Source: Pseudomonas sp. LP_7_YM (GTDB lineage: Bacteria; Pseudomonadota; Gammaproteobacteria; Pseudomonadales; Pseudomonadaceae). Taken from it: 64,000 bases of DNA. Below, one piece after another: positions 44,572-54,381 of the stretch. The stretch lies in assembly GCF_004364435.1 (NCBI RefSeq), contig NZ_SOCT01000001.1:372001-436000 (forward strand), written 5' to 3'. The position numbers and the translations under genes are program-made. Position 1 is the first letter of the stretch. Every line of letters starts with the position of its first letter. The notes beneath the pieces were generated by a model. It saw only the letters and a program-made list of their open reading frames with translations. It did no database searches and was not told the origin of the DNA.

Positions 44572-45314
44572 GTAATGATTTTCTCTATATCGGCTGCGCG
44601 GGCTGGAGCCTTGGCCGCGACTACTGGCCTGAGTTCCAAGCGCACGGCACGCATCTGCAACGTTACGCTTCACGGCTTGCAGGGGTTGAAATCAACAGCT
44701 CGTTCTACCGCCCGCACCGGCCGTCCACCTACGCTCGATGGGCGGAGTCCGTTAATGGCCCATTCCGCTTCTCGGTAAAAATGCCGAAGTCGATCACCCA
44801 CCAACATCACCTGCAGGAATGTTCGGTGTTGCTGGACACCTTCCTTGCTGAGTGCGCTGCGTTGGGTGACAGGCTCGGCTGCCTGTTGATTCAGTTGCCG
44901 CCCTCCCTGCAGTTCGATGCACGTAGCGCCGGGGATTTCTTTGAAAACCTCAGGGCTCGTTACTCCGGCTATGTTGTGCTCGAACCGCGCCATCACTCCT
45001 GGACTCAGGCGCAATCCTTGCTGGTCGATCAGCACATTGCGCAGGCAGCGGTCGATCCGGGCCGCACCGGCAACGATGATGCGCCGAGCGGATGGCCGGG
45101 ATTTCGCTATTGGCGCCTGCACGGATCGCCGAAGATCTACTACAGTGCTTACGACACAGGCTGGTTGGAGCGCCTTGCCCGGAAAATCGAGGCCTTCAGG
45201 AATGATGGAGTGCCCACCTGGTGCATCTTCGATAACACCGCGCAAGGTGCTGCGTTGGGTAATGCGCTTTATATGCAGAGGTTGTTGAGGTCGCGATTCC
45301 AGCCCGGGGAATAA
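44568..45314 (+). CDS. DUF72 domain protein (YecE-like)
   Basis: 248 residues. The TIM-barrel-like DUF72 core is clear: YIGCAGWSLGRDYWPEF at the start, GVEINSSFYRPHRPSTYARW, FRFSVKMPKSITH, LGCLLIQLPPSL, and later FRYWRLHGSPKIYYSAYD and WCIFDNTAQGAALGNAL. Function is unproven; E. coli YecE is of this type and a radical/thiol or nucleic-acid role has been proposed. The start is TTG 44568, overlapping the previous stop and preceded by GGGAG at 7 bases, so translation depends on the HhH gene. Confidence 0.85.
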   Translation: MSNDFLYIGCAGWSLGRDYWPEFQAHGTHLQRYASRLAGVEINSSFYRPHRPSTYARWAESVNGPFRFSVKMPKSITHQHHLQECSVLLDTFLAECAALGDRLGCLLIQLPPSLQFDARSAGDFFENLRARYSGYVVLEPRHHSWTQAQSLLVDQHIAQAAVDPGRTGNDDAPSGWPGFRYWRLHGSPKIYYSAYDTGWLERLARKIEAFRNDGVPTWCIFDNTAQGAALGNALYMQRLLRSRFQPGE

Positions 45315-45427
45315 AGCCCGTGCGATCGAGCTGCACTCTCTGCGCTGTATGCAAAATAGCTGGAATGACCTCAGGCAGGCCGAGGCCAACCCTGCCTAAC
45401 AAGGACAACCTTACAAGGACGACCCAC

Positions 45428-45685
45428 ATGGCAATCTCTGCTCTCGAACTGCGTCATATCATCGAATCCGGCCTTCTCCCGCTGCGCTGCACGTGTTCGG
45501 TTTCAGGCAACGGTGAACTCTCCATCGAAGTCGTCGACCCCGAGACCGGGTCGAACGTCGCGATGGACGGGATCCCTACGTCCAGGCTTGGCACCAGTCG
45601 CGCCATTTCCGATCTGATTGCCGAGCTTCGAGCTCAGGTACGCGCGCCGGTCACCCGTCGCAACCAGCGCCAGGCACCTCGCTAA
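45428..45685 (+). CDS. DUF1652 small protein
   Basis: 85 residues, matching the Pseudomonas DUF1652 pattern: LELRHIIESGLLPLRCTCSV, SIEVVDPETG and TSRAISDLIAELRAQ. These proteins are small, cytosolic, common in Pseudomonas and without known function. AAGGAC lies upstream of ATG 45428. It is separated from the DUF72 gene by about 110 bp. Confidence 0.8.
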   Translation: MAISALELRHIIESGLLPLRCTCSVSGNGELSIEVVDPETGSNVAMDGIPTSRLGTSRAISDLIAELRAQVRAPVTRRNQRQAPR

Positions 45686-45728
45686 CGCCTGGGCCTGAAG
45701 GGCAGCCATGAGCTAAGGGGGGGCTGCG

Positions 45729-47522
45729 CTATTCGCCCCGGCACGCGAGCGCGGCGTGAATCAAGGTCAGGTGGCTTAAGCCCTGAGGGAAATTTCCCAG
45801 GGGCAGCCCGGTGCCCGGGTCGAGCATTTCGGCCATCACGCCGTTATTACGCATGGTCTTTTCCAGCAGCGCGTCCATGGTCTGGCGCCCCTTTGCCGGC
45901 TCACCCAGCAGCGCATAAGCTTCGACCAGCCAGAACGAGCAGGCGAGGAAACAACCCTCTTCACCCTGCGCCCCGCCATAGCGATACAGCAAAGGCCCCG
46001 CAGCCAGCTCGCGGGCCACTGCTTCGCGGGTCAGGATGAGGCGATCCCGGCGTTCGAAGCCAAAGCGTGCCGCCAGCAACAGTGAGGCGTCCAGACGATC
46101 GGTGCCCGGGTACAGGGTGTACGACTGCAGTTGCTCCGACCAGCAATGCTCGTCGATCCAGTCGCGGATCCGGTCGCGCTCTCTGGCCCAACGCTGCGCC
46201 TTGCCATCCGGAATCTGTCCAGCCTCGGCCAGCTTGCTGGCACGGTCCAGGGCCATCCAGCATCCGATTTTGGAAATGGTGTAGTGCTGTTGTTGCGGCA
46301 GCTCCCAGATTCCGGCGTCTGGCGAGTTCCATTCGTCCGCGCATTGGTCAGCCAGGTTATGCAGCAACTGCGCAGTGGACTCATCCAGCAGATGCCCCTG
46401 TGCAACGAACAGCGTTGCGGTCTCGAGAATGTCGCCGTACAGGCTCAGTTGCAGTTGATCGAAAGCGCAATTGCCGATCACTACCGGTTGGCTGTCCTGA
46501 TAGCCGGACAGCGGTATTTCCTGCACATCATCGACCCGATCACCATCCAGCGTGTAGCACACGTGCATGCGCGGCCCGTGTTTGCGAATGGCTGCGATCA
46601 ACCAAGCGAAAGCTGCCTTGGCTTCCTGCAATGCGCCGATCCGAAGCAACGCCTTGATGGTGTACGCCGCATCGCGCACCCAGGCATAACGGTAGTCATA
46701 GTTGCGGTCCGAACCGATTTTCTCTGGTAACGAGCTGGTGGCTGCAGCCGCTATCGCGCCGCTTGGCGAGTACAGCAGTAGCTTGAGCGCCAGCGCCGAA
46801 CGCCGTACCTCTTTGGCGTAGGCTCCGGTGAACCCGAGCGTGGCAGTCCAGTCGCGCCACGCCCCATCACTTAACTCGATGCGCGCATCGATTTGCTCAA
46901 GCGTGGGCACAGCGAATGGCTCGTCGTCGGAGGTGAGGAGGGCGACGAGGACCCTTTGTCCGGCGCGGACTGTGCAGCGTGCACGCACCAGGCGATCGGT
47001 GTATTCAGTCACCACCACCTCAGGGCTCATCCTTAGCATGACCATGAGTGTGGTGATGTGAAAGACCTTGCCGTGAGCAGTGTCCTGAACCCAAGGGCTG
47101 ACGCTGTCGGCGCGAGTACCGGGTTTGAACACGATGTCGAACTCGACTTCACCTTCGACGCCATCGAGGCGTCGGGCCAGCTCGCTCCACGGCAGGCGTC
47201 CTGCGTTGCCACTGTTGAGTGACTCGGTCAGACGTACAGCGCCGGTAAGGGTCTGGAATGTGGTGCAGGCGACATTGCTGTCAGGCAAATAGCCGCGCTC
47301 GACCGTGAAGGGTTCGCGGGGCGTCAGGCTGAAGTAACCGCCCTTGTCGGCACTGAGGATCCGATCGAACAGCGGCGGCGAATCCATGTTGGGCGCGCAC
47401 CACCAGTCGATGGAACCATCAGTTGCCGATAGGGCGACGGAGCGACCGTCGCCCAGGGCAATGTACTGATCCAGCTCTGCGTAGCCGTCCTTGTGGCATG
47501 AGGTGGACCGTCGTTCACTCAC
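45729..47522 (-). CDS. Glycoside hydrolase family 15 protein (glucoamylase/trehalase-like)
   Basis: 597 residues. A beta-sandwich N-terminal domain ([37 protein letters not shown]) precedes the (alpha/alpha)6 barrel. Its catalytic Glu pair lies in [17 protein letters not shown] (about residue 390) and [16 protein letters not shown] (about 542). [20 protein letters not shown] is the substrate-site Arg-Asp block. Bacterial members of this group hydrolyse alpha-glucans or trehalose. The GTG start overlaps the stop of the upstream SDR (GTGA), so the pair is coupled. A link with osmolyte or stationary-phase carbon turnover is inferred. Confidence 0.9.
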   Translation of the reverse strand: MSERRSTSCHKDGYAELDQYIALGDGRSVALSATDGSIDWWCAPNMDSPPLFDRILSADKGGYFSLTPREPFTVERGYLPDSNVACTTFQTLTGAVRLTESLNSGNAGRLPWSELARRLDGVEGEVEFDIVFKPGTRADSVSPWVQDTAHGKVFHITTLMVMLRMSPEVVVTEYTDRLVRARCTVRAGQRVLVALLTSDDEPFAVPTLEQIDARIELSDGAWRDWTATLGFTGAYAKEVRRSALALKLLLYSPSGAIAAAATSSLPEKIGSDRNYDYRYAWVRDAAYTIKALLRIGALQEAKAAFAWLIAAIRKHGPRMHVCYTLDGDRVDDVQEIPLSGYQDSQPVVIGNCAFDQLQLSLYGDILETATLFVAQGHLLDESTAQLLHNLADQCADEWNSPDAGIWELPQQQHYTISKIGCWMALDRASKLAEAGQIPDGKAQRWARERDRIRDWIDEHCWSEQLQSYTLYPGTDRLDASLLLAARFGFERRDRLILTREAVARELAAGPLLYRYGGAQGEEGCFLACSFWLVEAYALLGEPAKGRQTMDALLEKTMRNNGVMAEMLDPGTGLPLGNFPQGLSHLTLIHAALACRGE

Positions 47523-48418
47523 GGTAGCGGGTTACCACCGGTCACGCCAAACACCTCGCCGGTGATGTAGCTGGACTCCTGATTTGCCAGCAATACATAG
47601 ATCGGCGCGCATTCGGCAGGCTGTCCAGGACGGCCCATCGGCGTTTCCGAACCGAACTCGGGGATTTTCTCCTGTGGCTGACCACCGCTGGGCTGCAGCG
47701 GCGTCCAGAACGGGCCGGGTGCCACGGCGTTGACGCGAATGCCCTTGCTGATGACCTGTTTGGCCAGCGCTTTGGTGAATGCCACGATGGCTGATTTGGT
47801 AGGCGCGTAATCGAGCAGGGTCTCGGATGGCTGATAAGCCTGAATCGACGCGGTGTTGATGATGGTCGCCCCCGCCGGCAACAGCGGCAGAGCGGCCTTG
47901 CATACCCAGAACAGCGCATAGACGTTGGTCTTGAACGTCTCATCGAACTGCTCGGTGGTCAGGTCGGCAATCGACTTTTGCGCGATCTGTTTACCAGCGA
48001 CGTTGACCAGCACATCGAGGCCACCCAAGCCTTCAGCTGCCTTGCTGACCAGCTCCTTGCAGAAGGCCTCGCTTTTGAGGTCGCCCGGAATGCACACAGC
48101 CTTGCGGCCCTCGGCTTCGATCAACGCAACCACTTCCCTGGCGTCGGCTTCTTCTTCGGGCAGGTAATTGAGCGCAATGTCAGCGCCTTCGCGAGCGTAG
48201 GCAATCGCAGCGGCACGACCGATCCCGGAGTCTGCACCGGTGATCAACGCCTTGCGGCCTGCCAGTCGACCGAAACCTTTGTAACTGGTTTCACCGTGGT
48301 CGGCAGCCGGCTGCATCTTGTGCACAGTGCCGGGCGGGGTCTGCGGCTGTTTCGGAAATTCCGGTTGCGGATACTGCGTCAGAGGGTTCTGCATCGCATA
48401 CTGATTTTCGGTCGTCAT
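47519..48418 (-). CDS. General-stress SDR oxidoreductase, second copy
   Basis: 299 residues. It has the same Pro/Gln-rich extension as the SDR at 38922 ([36 protein letters not shown]). NAD motif TGADSGIG, then [13 protein letters not shown], catalytic YAPTK and [15 protein letters not shown]; it ends [17 protein letters not shown] lies 7 bases before ATG 48418. It is cotranslated with the GH15 gene downstream through a GTGA overlap. Relatives are RpoS- or salt-induced; substrate unknown. Confidence 0.9.
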   Translation of the reverse strand: MTTENQYAMQNPLTQYPQPEFPKQPQTPPGTVHKMQPAADHGETSYKGFGRLAGRKALITGADSGIGRAAAIAYAREGADIALNYLPEEEADAREVVALIEAEGRKAVCIPGDLKSEAFCKELVSKAAEGLGGLDVLVNVAGKQIAQKSIADLTTEQFDETFKTNVYALFWVCKAALPLLPAGATIINTASIQAYQPSETLLDYAPTKSAIVAFTKALAKQVISKGIRVNAVAPGPFWTPLQPSGGQPQEKIPEFGSETPMGRPGQPAECAPIYVLLANQESSYITGEVFGVTGGNPLP

Positions 48419-48784
48419 GTTCGCTTCTCCTGAGAGTAGTGGTGAGGGTGTGATGGCGCTTGCGCCAACTAAAGTCCTTATGTCGGAGGGCATCGCGAAA
48501 GCATTCGTTCAGTCTTTTTCACGTTGGCGAATATTTTTTGAGCGCCGATCAGCGAGAGTGCGGAATCGTTACAGCAGCAGTGATGCAGGGCGCACCGGGG
48601 CCGATGTGCCTGTTGGGGATAGTTCAAAGGAAGGCGTGCGGGGACATATCCTGAAATAGCACTGGTTTGGACCGTTCGTTCCGAGGCTGCGACAGAGCGA
48701 TCTGGCGAGGTTCATTGATAAGTCTTTATGAAAGCTCAGCCGTTCTTTCTTGCATGGGTGATGCCAGTTTCAGTCACCACCCCT
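48419..48784. other. Intergenic stretch between the stress SDR and the ars operon
   Basis: This divergent spacer should hold the SDR promoter on the minus strand. Plus-strand frames here have no family resemblance or ribosome site. No repeat was noticed. Confidence 0.4.
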
Positions 48785-48830
48785 GCAGATATATCTGCTT
48801 TACCGTATATTTGGTTTTGCGTATATTTGG
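48785..48830. promoter_or_regulatory. Candidate ArsR operator/promoter region
   Basis: A perfect 14-bp palindrome GCAGATATATCTGC (48785-48798) is followed by two direct repeats of CGTATATTTGG (48804-48814 and 48820-48830) spaced 16 bp apart. The stretch lies about 100-150 bp upstream of arsR in an AT-rich patch, the usual place for ArsR autoregulation. Which element the repressor binds cannot be decided by eye. Confidence 0.5.
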
Positions 48831-48931
48831 CTGCCGATATGTTGCGCAGCTTACGCTGGATGACACATGCCCCCGACTGCATACGCACACCGAGGGCTGT
48901 TTTCGGTAAAGACCGGACCCTTGGAGAATAT

Positions 48932-49288
48932 GTGACAGAACCCATGACCCCCACCGCCTTGTTCAAGTGCCTGGCGGATGACACCCGTAGCAAAATCACC
49001 TTGCTCGTCGTCAGTGAAGGCGAGCTTTGCGTCTGTGAACTCACCGCTGCCCTGGATCTGACCCAACCGAAGATTTCACGACATCTGGCACTGCTGCGCT
49101 CGGCAGGTCTGCTGATGGATCGGCGCCAAGGGCAGTGGGTTTATTACCGCCTGCATCCCGATCTCCCTGTTTGGGTGACGGCGATCCTGAAAGACATCGT
49201 GGATGCGAACCAGCCGTGGCTGGAAGCCGAAGCCACACGCTTGTGGGGCATGAATGGCCGCCCGGTCAATCGTACGCTGTGCACATGA
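48932..49288 (+). CDS. arsR: Arsenical resistance repressor ArsR
   Basis: 118-residue winged-helix metalloregulator. The metal-sensing Cys pair is in [11 protein letters not shown], in the helix preceding the recognition helix, followed by [20 protein letters not shown] and the wing [12 protein letters not shown]. It represses the operon until As(III) binds. GTG 48932 has GGAG 5 bases upstream; the ATG at 48944 would leave a spacing of 17. The first gene of arsR-arsB-arsC-arsH. Confidence 0.92.
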   Translation: MTEPMTPTALFKCLADDTRSKITLLVVSEGELCVCELTAALDLTQPKISRHLALLRSAGLLMDRRQGQWVYYRLHPDLPVWVTAILKDIVDANQPWLEAEATRLWGMNGRPVNRTLCT

Positions 49289-49313
49289 TCTCCCCCCGAA
49301 TCGAGTGGCTCAA

Positions 49314-50597
49314 ATGCTGATTGCCTTACTGATCTTTATCACCACTATCACTCTGGTCATATGGCAACCGAGGGGGCTGGGGGTGGGGTGGAGTGCCTCT
49401 TTCGGCGCGGTGCTCGCGTTGTTGACCGGAGTGGTCACGCCTGCAGATATACCTCAGGTGTGGCACATCGTCTGGAATGCCACGGCAACGTTCATCGCTG
49501 TGATCATGATCAGTCTGCTGCTTGATGAGGCCGGCTTCTTTGAGTGGGCCGCGTTGCATGTCGCTCGCTGGGGCGCAGGCAGCACACGCAGGCTCTTCGC
49601 GTTCATCATCCTGTTGGGCGCCGCGGTGTCAGCACTGTTCGCCAATGACGGAGCGGCGCTGATCCTGACGCCGGTGGTAATCGCGATGTTGCTGGCGCTA
49701 CGATTTTCGCCCGCCGCGACCCTGGCGTTCGTCATGGCCGCAGGCTTCATAGCGGACACCGCCAGCCTTCCGTTGGTAGTGTCGAATCTGGTGAATATCG
49801 TCTCGGCCGACTATTTCCACATAGGTTTCAGCGCATACGCCTGGGTGATGGTGCCGGTGAACATTGTCAGCGTCGCGGTCACACTGGCCATGTTGCTGTG
49901 GTTCTTTCGCAAAGAGCTGCCGGGAACTTACGACCTGGGCCAACTGCGCCACCCCGACGAGGCGATTCGTGATCGTCCAACCTTCATCGCCGGGTGGTGG
50001 GTACTGGCGCTTCTACTGCTCGGTTTCTTTCTGGTCGAGCCGCTGGGCGTGCCCATCAGCGTCATTGCGGCAGCCTGCGCGCTGGTCCTGTACGTCGTCG
50101 CGGCACGTGGTCGGGCCATCGACACCGGCAAGGTTCTCAAGGGTGCGCCCTGGCAAGTGGTGGTTTTTTCCCTGGGCATGTATCTGGTGGTCTACGGCCT
50201 GAAAAACGCCGGGTTGACCAACTACATTGCGCAGTTGCTCAGCGTGTTTGCGCAGCATGGGATCTGGGGCGCCGCACTCGGTACGGGCCTGCTGACCGCT
50301 GCGCTGTCTTCGATCATGAACAACATGCCAACCGTGCTGGTTGGCGCTCTGGCCATTCATGCCAGCGAACCTGAGGGTGTCATTGCGCAGGCGATGGTTT
50401 ACGCCAACGTCATTGGCTGCGACCTCGGCCCCAAGATCACCCCGATCGGCAGCCTGGCGACGCTGCTGTGGCTGCACGTACTGGCCAAAAAGGACATTAC
50501 CATCACGTGGGGTTATTACTTCAAGACCGGCGTGATCCTGACCTTGCCGATCCTCATTGCCACCCTTTGTGCATTGGCACTGCGCCTCAGTTTTTAA
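49314..50597 (+). CDS. arsB: Arsenite efflux pump ArsB
   Basis: 427-residue inner-membrane arsenite/antimonite exporter of the ArsB/NhaD superfamily, with about 11-12 membrane helices. Family signatures: [39 protein letters not shown] and [19 protein letters not shown], plus [20 protein letters not shown]. It extrudes As(III), driven by the proton gradient. ATG 49314 lies 26 bp after the arsR stop. Complete. Confidence 0.95.
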   Translation: MLIALLIFITTITLVIWQPRGLGVGWSASFGAVLALLTGVVTPADIPQVWHIVWNATATFIAVIMISLLLDEAGFFEWAALHVARWGAGSTRRLFAFIILLGAAVSALFANDGAALILTPVVIAMLLALRFSPAATLAFVMAAGFIADTASLPLVVSNLVNIVSADYFHIGFSAYAWVMVPVNIVSVAVTLAMLLWFFRKELPGTYDLGQLRHPDEAIRDRPTFIAGWWVLALLLLGFFLVEPLGVPISVIAAACALVLYVVAARGRAIDTGKVLKGAPWQVVVFSLGMYLVVYGLKNAGLTNYIAQLLSVFAQHGIWGAALGTGLLTAALSSIMNNMPTVLVGALAIHASEPEGVIAQAMVYANVIGCDLGPKITPIGSLATLLWLHVLAKKDITITWGYYFKTGVILTLPILIATLCALALRLSF

Positions 50598-50613
50598 ATC
50601 CGGGAATCCTTCG

Positions 50614-51084
50614 ATGAAAGTGCTGTTCATGTGTACCCACAACAGCTGCCGCAGCATCCTCTGCGAGGCGCTGTTCAATCATCTGGCTCCGGCAGGTTGG
50701 CAGGCGGTCAGCGCCGGGAGTTTCCCAAGCGGCCAGGTCAACCCGCGCGCGTTGCACGCTCTGAAGGAGGCAGGCGTGTCCACGGCCGGCTTGAGCAGCA
50801 AGGCTTCGGACGCGTTCGAAGATTCACCCCCTGACATCGTGATCACAGTGTGCGATCGAGCGGCAGGGGAGGCTTGTCCGGTATTTTTCGGCCCGTCCCT
50901 GAAAGCGCATTGGGGACTGGCGGACCCCTCGGAGGTGATAGGGTCCGAGGCAGAAATGACTGCGGCTTTCGAGGCCACCCTGGCGAGGATCCATCACCGG
51001 GTGAGCGCCTTTCTTGCGCTGCCTCTGGAGACCCTGGAAGGGAGCGCGCTAAAACATGAACTCAGCCGTATCGGCTCGATTTAA
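50614..51084 (+). CDS. arsC: Arsenate reductase ArsC (LMW-phosphatase type)
   Basis: 156 residues. The N-terminal P-loop is MKVLFMCTHNSCRSILCEAL (Cys7-x5-Arg13) of the low-molecular-weight phosphatase fold, with later VITVCDRAAGEACPVFFG and HWGLADPSEV, as in thioredoxin- or glutaredoxin-linked ArsC. It reduces As(V) to As(III) for export by ArsB. It starts 16 bp after arsB. Confidence 0.92.
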   Translation: MKVLFMCTHNSCRSILCEALFNHLAPAGWQAVSAGSFPSGQVNPRALHALKEAGVSTAGLSSKASDAFEDSPPDIVITVCDRAAGEACPVFFGPSLKAHWGLADPSEVIGSEAEMTAAFEATLARIHHRVSAFLALPLETLEGSALKHELSRIGSI

Positions 51085-51129
51085 CGAGAAAAGCAGACGG
51101 CGCCGGTCCGGGCTGCCGAAGGAGTAGGT

Positions 51130-51843
51130 ATGCAAGACTCGCTACTGAACGTGCGTCCTGAATTGATTGAAATCCCGTCACTTGAGCGGCTGACTCCGCG
51201 CACCCCGTCGGCTCACAAGCCGCGTATGCTTCTGCTGTATGGGTCGACCCGCGAGCGCTCGTTCAGCCGGCTGGTCACGCAGGAGGCCGCTCGCCTGCTT
51301 GACGAAATGGGTGCAGAAACACGAATCTTCGACCCTTCAGGTTTACCGCTGCCAGATGATGCGCCCGACACTCATCCCAAGGTCACCGAACTGCGCGAGT
51401 GGATGCAGTGGTCTGAAGGGCAGGTCTGGTGCTCGCCCGAACGACACGGGTCGATGACGGCCGTGTTCAAGGCGCAGATCGATTGGGTGCCGCTGGCCAT
51501 GGGTGCCGTTCGACCGACACAGGGCAAGACGCTTGCGGTCATGCAGGTCTGCGGCGGCTCGCAGTCGTTCAATGTGGTCAATCAACTGCGCGTACTGGGC
51601 CGATGGATGAGGATGTTCACCATCCCTAACCAGTCATCTGTCCCCAAAGCATTTGCCGAGTTCGATGAACTTGGCCGTATGAAACCCTCGGCGTACTACG
51701 ATCGCCTGGTCGATGTCATGGAAGAGTTGATGAAATTCACGCTGTTGTTGAGAGACCGTCAGGATTATCTGGTTGATCGCTATTCCGAGCGCAAGGAGTC
51801 CGCCACGGAGCTTTCAGGGCGCGTCAACCAGCGCTCCATTTGA
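51130..51843 (+). CDS. arsH: NADPH-dependent FMN reductase ArsH
   Basis: 237 residues. Flavodoxin-like fold with the FMN phosphate site [17 protein letters not shown] and the block [20 protein letters not shown], as in ArsH. It also has [21 protein letters not shown]. ArsH oxidises trivalent organoarsenicals and acts as a flavin or quinone reductase. GGAG precedes ATG 51130, 45 bp after arsC; the operon ends here with a convergent hydrolase 12 bp beyond. Confidence 0.93.
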   Translation: MQDSLLNVRPELIEIPSLERLTPRTPSAHKPRMLLLYGSTRERSFSRLVTQEAARLLDEMGAETRIFDPSGLPLPDDAPDTHPKVTELREWMQWSEGQVWCSPERHGSMTAVFKAQIDWVPLAMGAVRPTQGKTLAVMQVCGGSQSFNVVNQLRVLGRWMRMFTIPNQSSVPKAFAEFDELGRMKPSAYYDRLVDVMEELMKFTLLLRDRQDYLVDRYSERKESATELSGRVNQRSI

Positions 51844-51855
51844 AGCGCCGACGCT

Positions 51856-52743
51856 TCACTTATCGAGCAGATCAAGCACCGCCCGGGTGAACTCGACCGG
51901 CGCCTCTTGCGAGATGTTGTGGCCTACGCCAGCCAGCACCTGCCTGCGCACCGGCCCGCTGAAACCGCTGATAGCTGCGGCGTCATCACGTTTGGACGAG
52001 ACGCCGTCGTCGGCGCCGCTCAAGATAACCGTCGGCACGGAGATGGGCGGGCTTTGCGCCAGCTTCTGCTCGATGGCGGCATAGCGAGGATCGCCCTCGA
52101 CGAGGCCGAAGCGGTGGCGGTACGAATGTGTCACGACGTCGACGAAATCAGGGTTGATAAACGACGGTGCCGTCGCCGCGTAGGTGGCGTCGCTGAATGT
52201 CCAGCTGGGCGACCACAGCTCCCAGAGCAGCCGGCAGAAGTCATTGCGGGTAGCGCTCAATCCTGCGTAGCCGCGTTCGCCATGCAGGTAGTACTGATAC
52301 CAGAGGCGGCGCTCGGCCTCGGGGGCGGACGGTGCGTTGGCGCTGGCAATGTGCTGGATGTTATAGCCGGGGTCGCCACTCACCAGGCCGATCACCCGTT
52401 CCGGCCACAGGGCTGCCACCACGCAAGCGGCACGTCCGCCCCAATCGTAGCCTGCCAACACTGCACGCTGAATGTTCAGGGCATCCAGCAGCGCCAGCAG
52501 GTCCGCACCGAGTGCTGCCTGTTGGCCGGACCGAAGGGTCGTCGGGTCAATGAACCGGGTCGGTCCATACCCACGCAGATACGGAACGATGCATCGGCAT
52601 CCTTCATCGGCCAGCCGTCTGGATACTTCGTCGAAAGCGTGGATGTCGTAGGGAAATCCGTGCAGCAGCACGACCACCGGTCCAGCCGCAGGCCCGGTTT
52701 CCAGGTAGGTAGTCTGAAGTACGCCCGCCAGAATCTGTTTCAT
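51856..52743 (-). CDS. Alpha/beta hydrolase (epoxide-hydrolase/dehalogenase-like)
   Basis: 295 residues. HGFPYDIHAFDE holds the oxyanion site (HGFP, 29-32), GYDWGGRAA the nucleophile Asp100, and GVGHNISQEAP the catalytic His. A cap domain with YQYYLHGERGYAGLS follows. The Asp nucleophile points to epoxide hydrolases or haloalkane/haloacid dehalogenases rather than esterases. ATG 52743 is preceded by GGAGCGATGC. Convergent with arsH. Substrate unknown. Confidence 0.85.
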   Translation of the reverse strand: MKQILAGVLQTTYLETGPAAGPVVVLLHGFPYDIHAFDEVSRRLADEGCRCIVPYLRGYGPTRFIDPTTLRSGQQAALGADLLALLDALNIQRAVLAGYDWGGRAACVVAALWPERVIGLVSGDPGYNIQHIASANAPSAPEAERRLWYQYYLHGERGYAGLSATRNDFCRLLWELWSPSWTFSDATYAATAPSFINPDFVDVVTHSYRHRFGLVEGDPRYAAIEQKLAQSPPISVPTVILSGADDGVSSKRDDAAAISGFSGPVRRQVLAGVGHNISQEAPVEFTRAVLDLLDK

Positions 52744-52989
52744 GCATCGCTCCGTTTTTCAGGTCGTGACTGTGTGCGACTGGCCGTCCGGGTGCAAACA
52801 ACAGAGGCGGCTCGTGGATCTCAGACCTCAGTTGAACTACAGAGGTTTAACCATTTTGTCAGCAAGGCACGCATTCAGAATCGTCGCAGTGAAACGCCAG
52901 CGAACGGGACGGGGTCGCACTGGCTGCTCGGGTTACTCCGATAGCTCCAGGGCGCGCCCGGCAGTTGTCGCTCGCAGGCAAGATGATCG

Positions 52990-53290
52990 ACCCACAAGCG
53001 GGTCGATCAAATGAGGCCATCAGAATGCCCAATCCTGCGCTCGAACCACCCTGCAGAAGGCCCGCCAAGGTCGCATTGTGATGGGCAATTATTTCCTCAG
53101 CCTTCGATACCGGCGTGTCGGAGCAGCTATGGGCGTCGGCGATCAGCACCGCATCGAAACCCGCGTCACGGGCAGCGCGAACCGTGCTGTCAACGCAGTA
53201 CTGAGTTTTCATGCCGGTGATCACCAGCCCGTCACAGCCGTGATCACGTAACCGATCCGCCAACCCGGTCATGGCGAACGCGTTGGGCCG
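52990..53290 (-). pseudogene. Isochorismatase-family (cysteine hydrolase) remnant
   Basis: The minus strand encodes only the second half of an isochorismatase-like hydrolase: NAFAMTGLADRLRDHGCD, LVITGMKTQYCVDSTVRAAR with the nucleophile Cys, GFDAVLIADAHSCSDTPV and IIAHHNATLAGLL. The catalytic Asp and the Lys in the first half are missing. The homology starts at about 53290, where a kinase remnant begins on the other strand. Without the catalytic Asp and Lys it cannot be active. Confidence 0.78.
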
Positions 53291-53297
53291 GTTCTAG

Positions 53298-53693
53298 CAG
53301 GCCATCAGAAACTCCGGCGTGCTGGCACACGACGTGGGACGTAGTGGGTACATGGCAGCCAATGAACTTGCCCTGAGTAATCTTCGCTTGGGTAGCACGG
53401 TGATCGTTGACTGCGTGAACCCGGTAAGCGAAAGCCGAAGGGCGTGGAGCGATATCTCGGCGCGCTCCGGTGTTGCGTTAGTGAATATCCAGATCATTTG
53501 CTCCGACGAGCACGAGCATCGGCGCCGGGTCGACACCCGACAGATTGATATCCCTGGCCTGAATCCACCCACCTGGCAGTCCGTACTGAACCATGAATAT
53601 GAAGAATGGGATAACGTCCCGTTCAGCATCGATACGGCCCTGACGTCCTCGGGGCAGGCTGTTGCGACGATTATTGAGCGATTTTTTGTTTAA
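53298..53693 (+). pseudogene. AAA-type kinase-like ATP-binding protein, C-terminal remnant
   Basis: The plus strand from 53298 encodes AIRNSGVLAHDVGRSGYMAA, LRLGSTVIVDCVNPVSESR, SGVALVNIQIICSDEHEHRR and the end IIERFFV. This matches the latter two thirds of small P-loop kinase-like proteins, but the P-loop (GxxGxGKST) and first helix are missing. A stop codon precedes it. The junction is shared with the isochorismatase remnant on the opposite strand. Confidence 0.72.
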
Positions 53694-53889
53694 CGAGTCG
53701 GTCGATTCCGTCAGAACGCAGGAGGTCGATCATGACTGCAGAGGTCGCCATGCCGGGGCTGTCATTCGCTGTCAGAGTTCTGTTTGTTTGTTTGCTGCCT
53801 GCTCATCGGCACGGTTAACCACATACGCGCAGACTTATTGTTTTGATGTCTCTTCCCATCGCGCTGGCGCCAGCACGCGGACAGTCAGG

Positions 53890-54345
53890 CTAATCGCCTA
53901 ACTGCTTTTCCATAACGACGGTGCGCTCAGACCCATGGTGTTCGTCGCGGATCTTCAGATAACCCAACCTGGCATAAAAGCCCTGTGCCGTGATGGAGGA
54001 CGGCACCCGCACTGCGTTGATCTGGGCATTCGCCGCTGCAACGTGAATGACTTCCATCAATTGCCTGCCGGTGCCGCTGCCCTGATGCGCGGGGTCAACG
54101 AACACGCTTCTGACGACGTGCCCGTCAAGACTGGCCGTCGCGATCAGGCTTCCCTGTAGTACGGCTACGAAAACCGTACGTTTGACAAGTAACGCGCTGA
54201 CCGCTTCAGGCGTGAAGTTTTCCTCGACCTGTGCAATGACGTCGGGTGGGTAATCCCGGGAATTGGACTCTCGCAAAGCGGCGATGATCACGCGGCTGAT
54301 CGCTGCTGCATCGTCGCTTGTTGCCGGACGAACCTGACTCTCCAT
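53890..54345 (-). CDS. GNAT-family N-acetyltransferase
   Basis: 151 residues with the GNAT fold: MESQVRPATSDDAAAISRVI, strand FVAVLQGSLIATASLDGH, the acetyl-CoA P-loop SVFVDPAHQGSGTGRQLME (about 82-100), and FYARLGYLKIRDEHHG. Substrate unknown; it resembles generic small-molecule acetyltransferases. Intact, facing the kinase remnant. Confidence 0.85.
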   Translation of the reverse strand: MESQVRPATSDDAAAISRVIIAALRESNSRDYPPDVIAQVEENFTPEAVSALLVKRTVFVAVLQGSLIATASLDGHVVRSVFVDPAHQGSGTGRQLMEVIHVAAANAQINAVRVPSSITAQGFYARLGYLKIRDEHHGSERTVVMEKQLGD

Positions 54346-54381
54346 GCTGTAAACCTCTGTTGATGACGGTCACAGCGTAGA

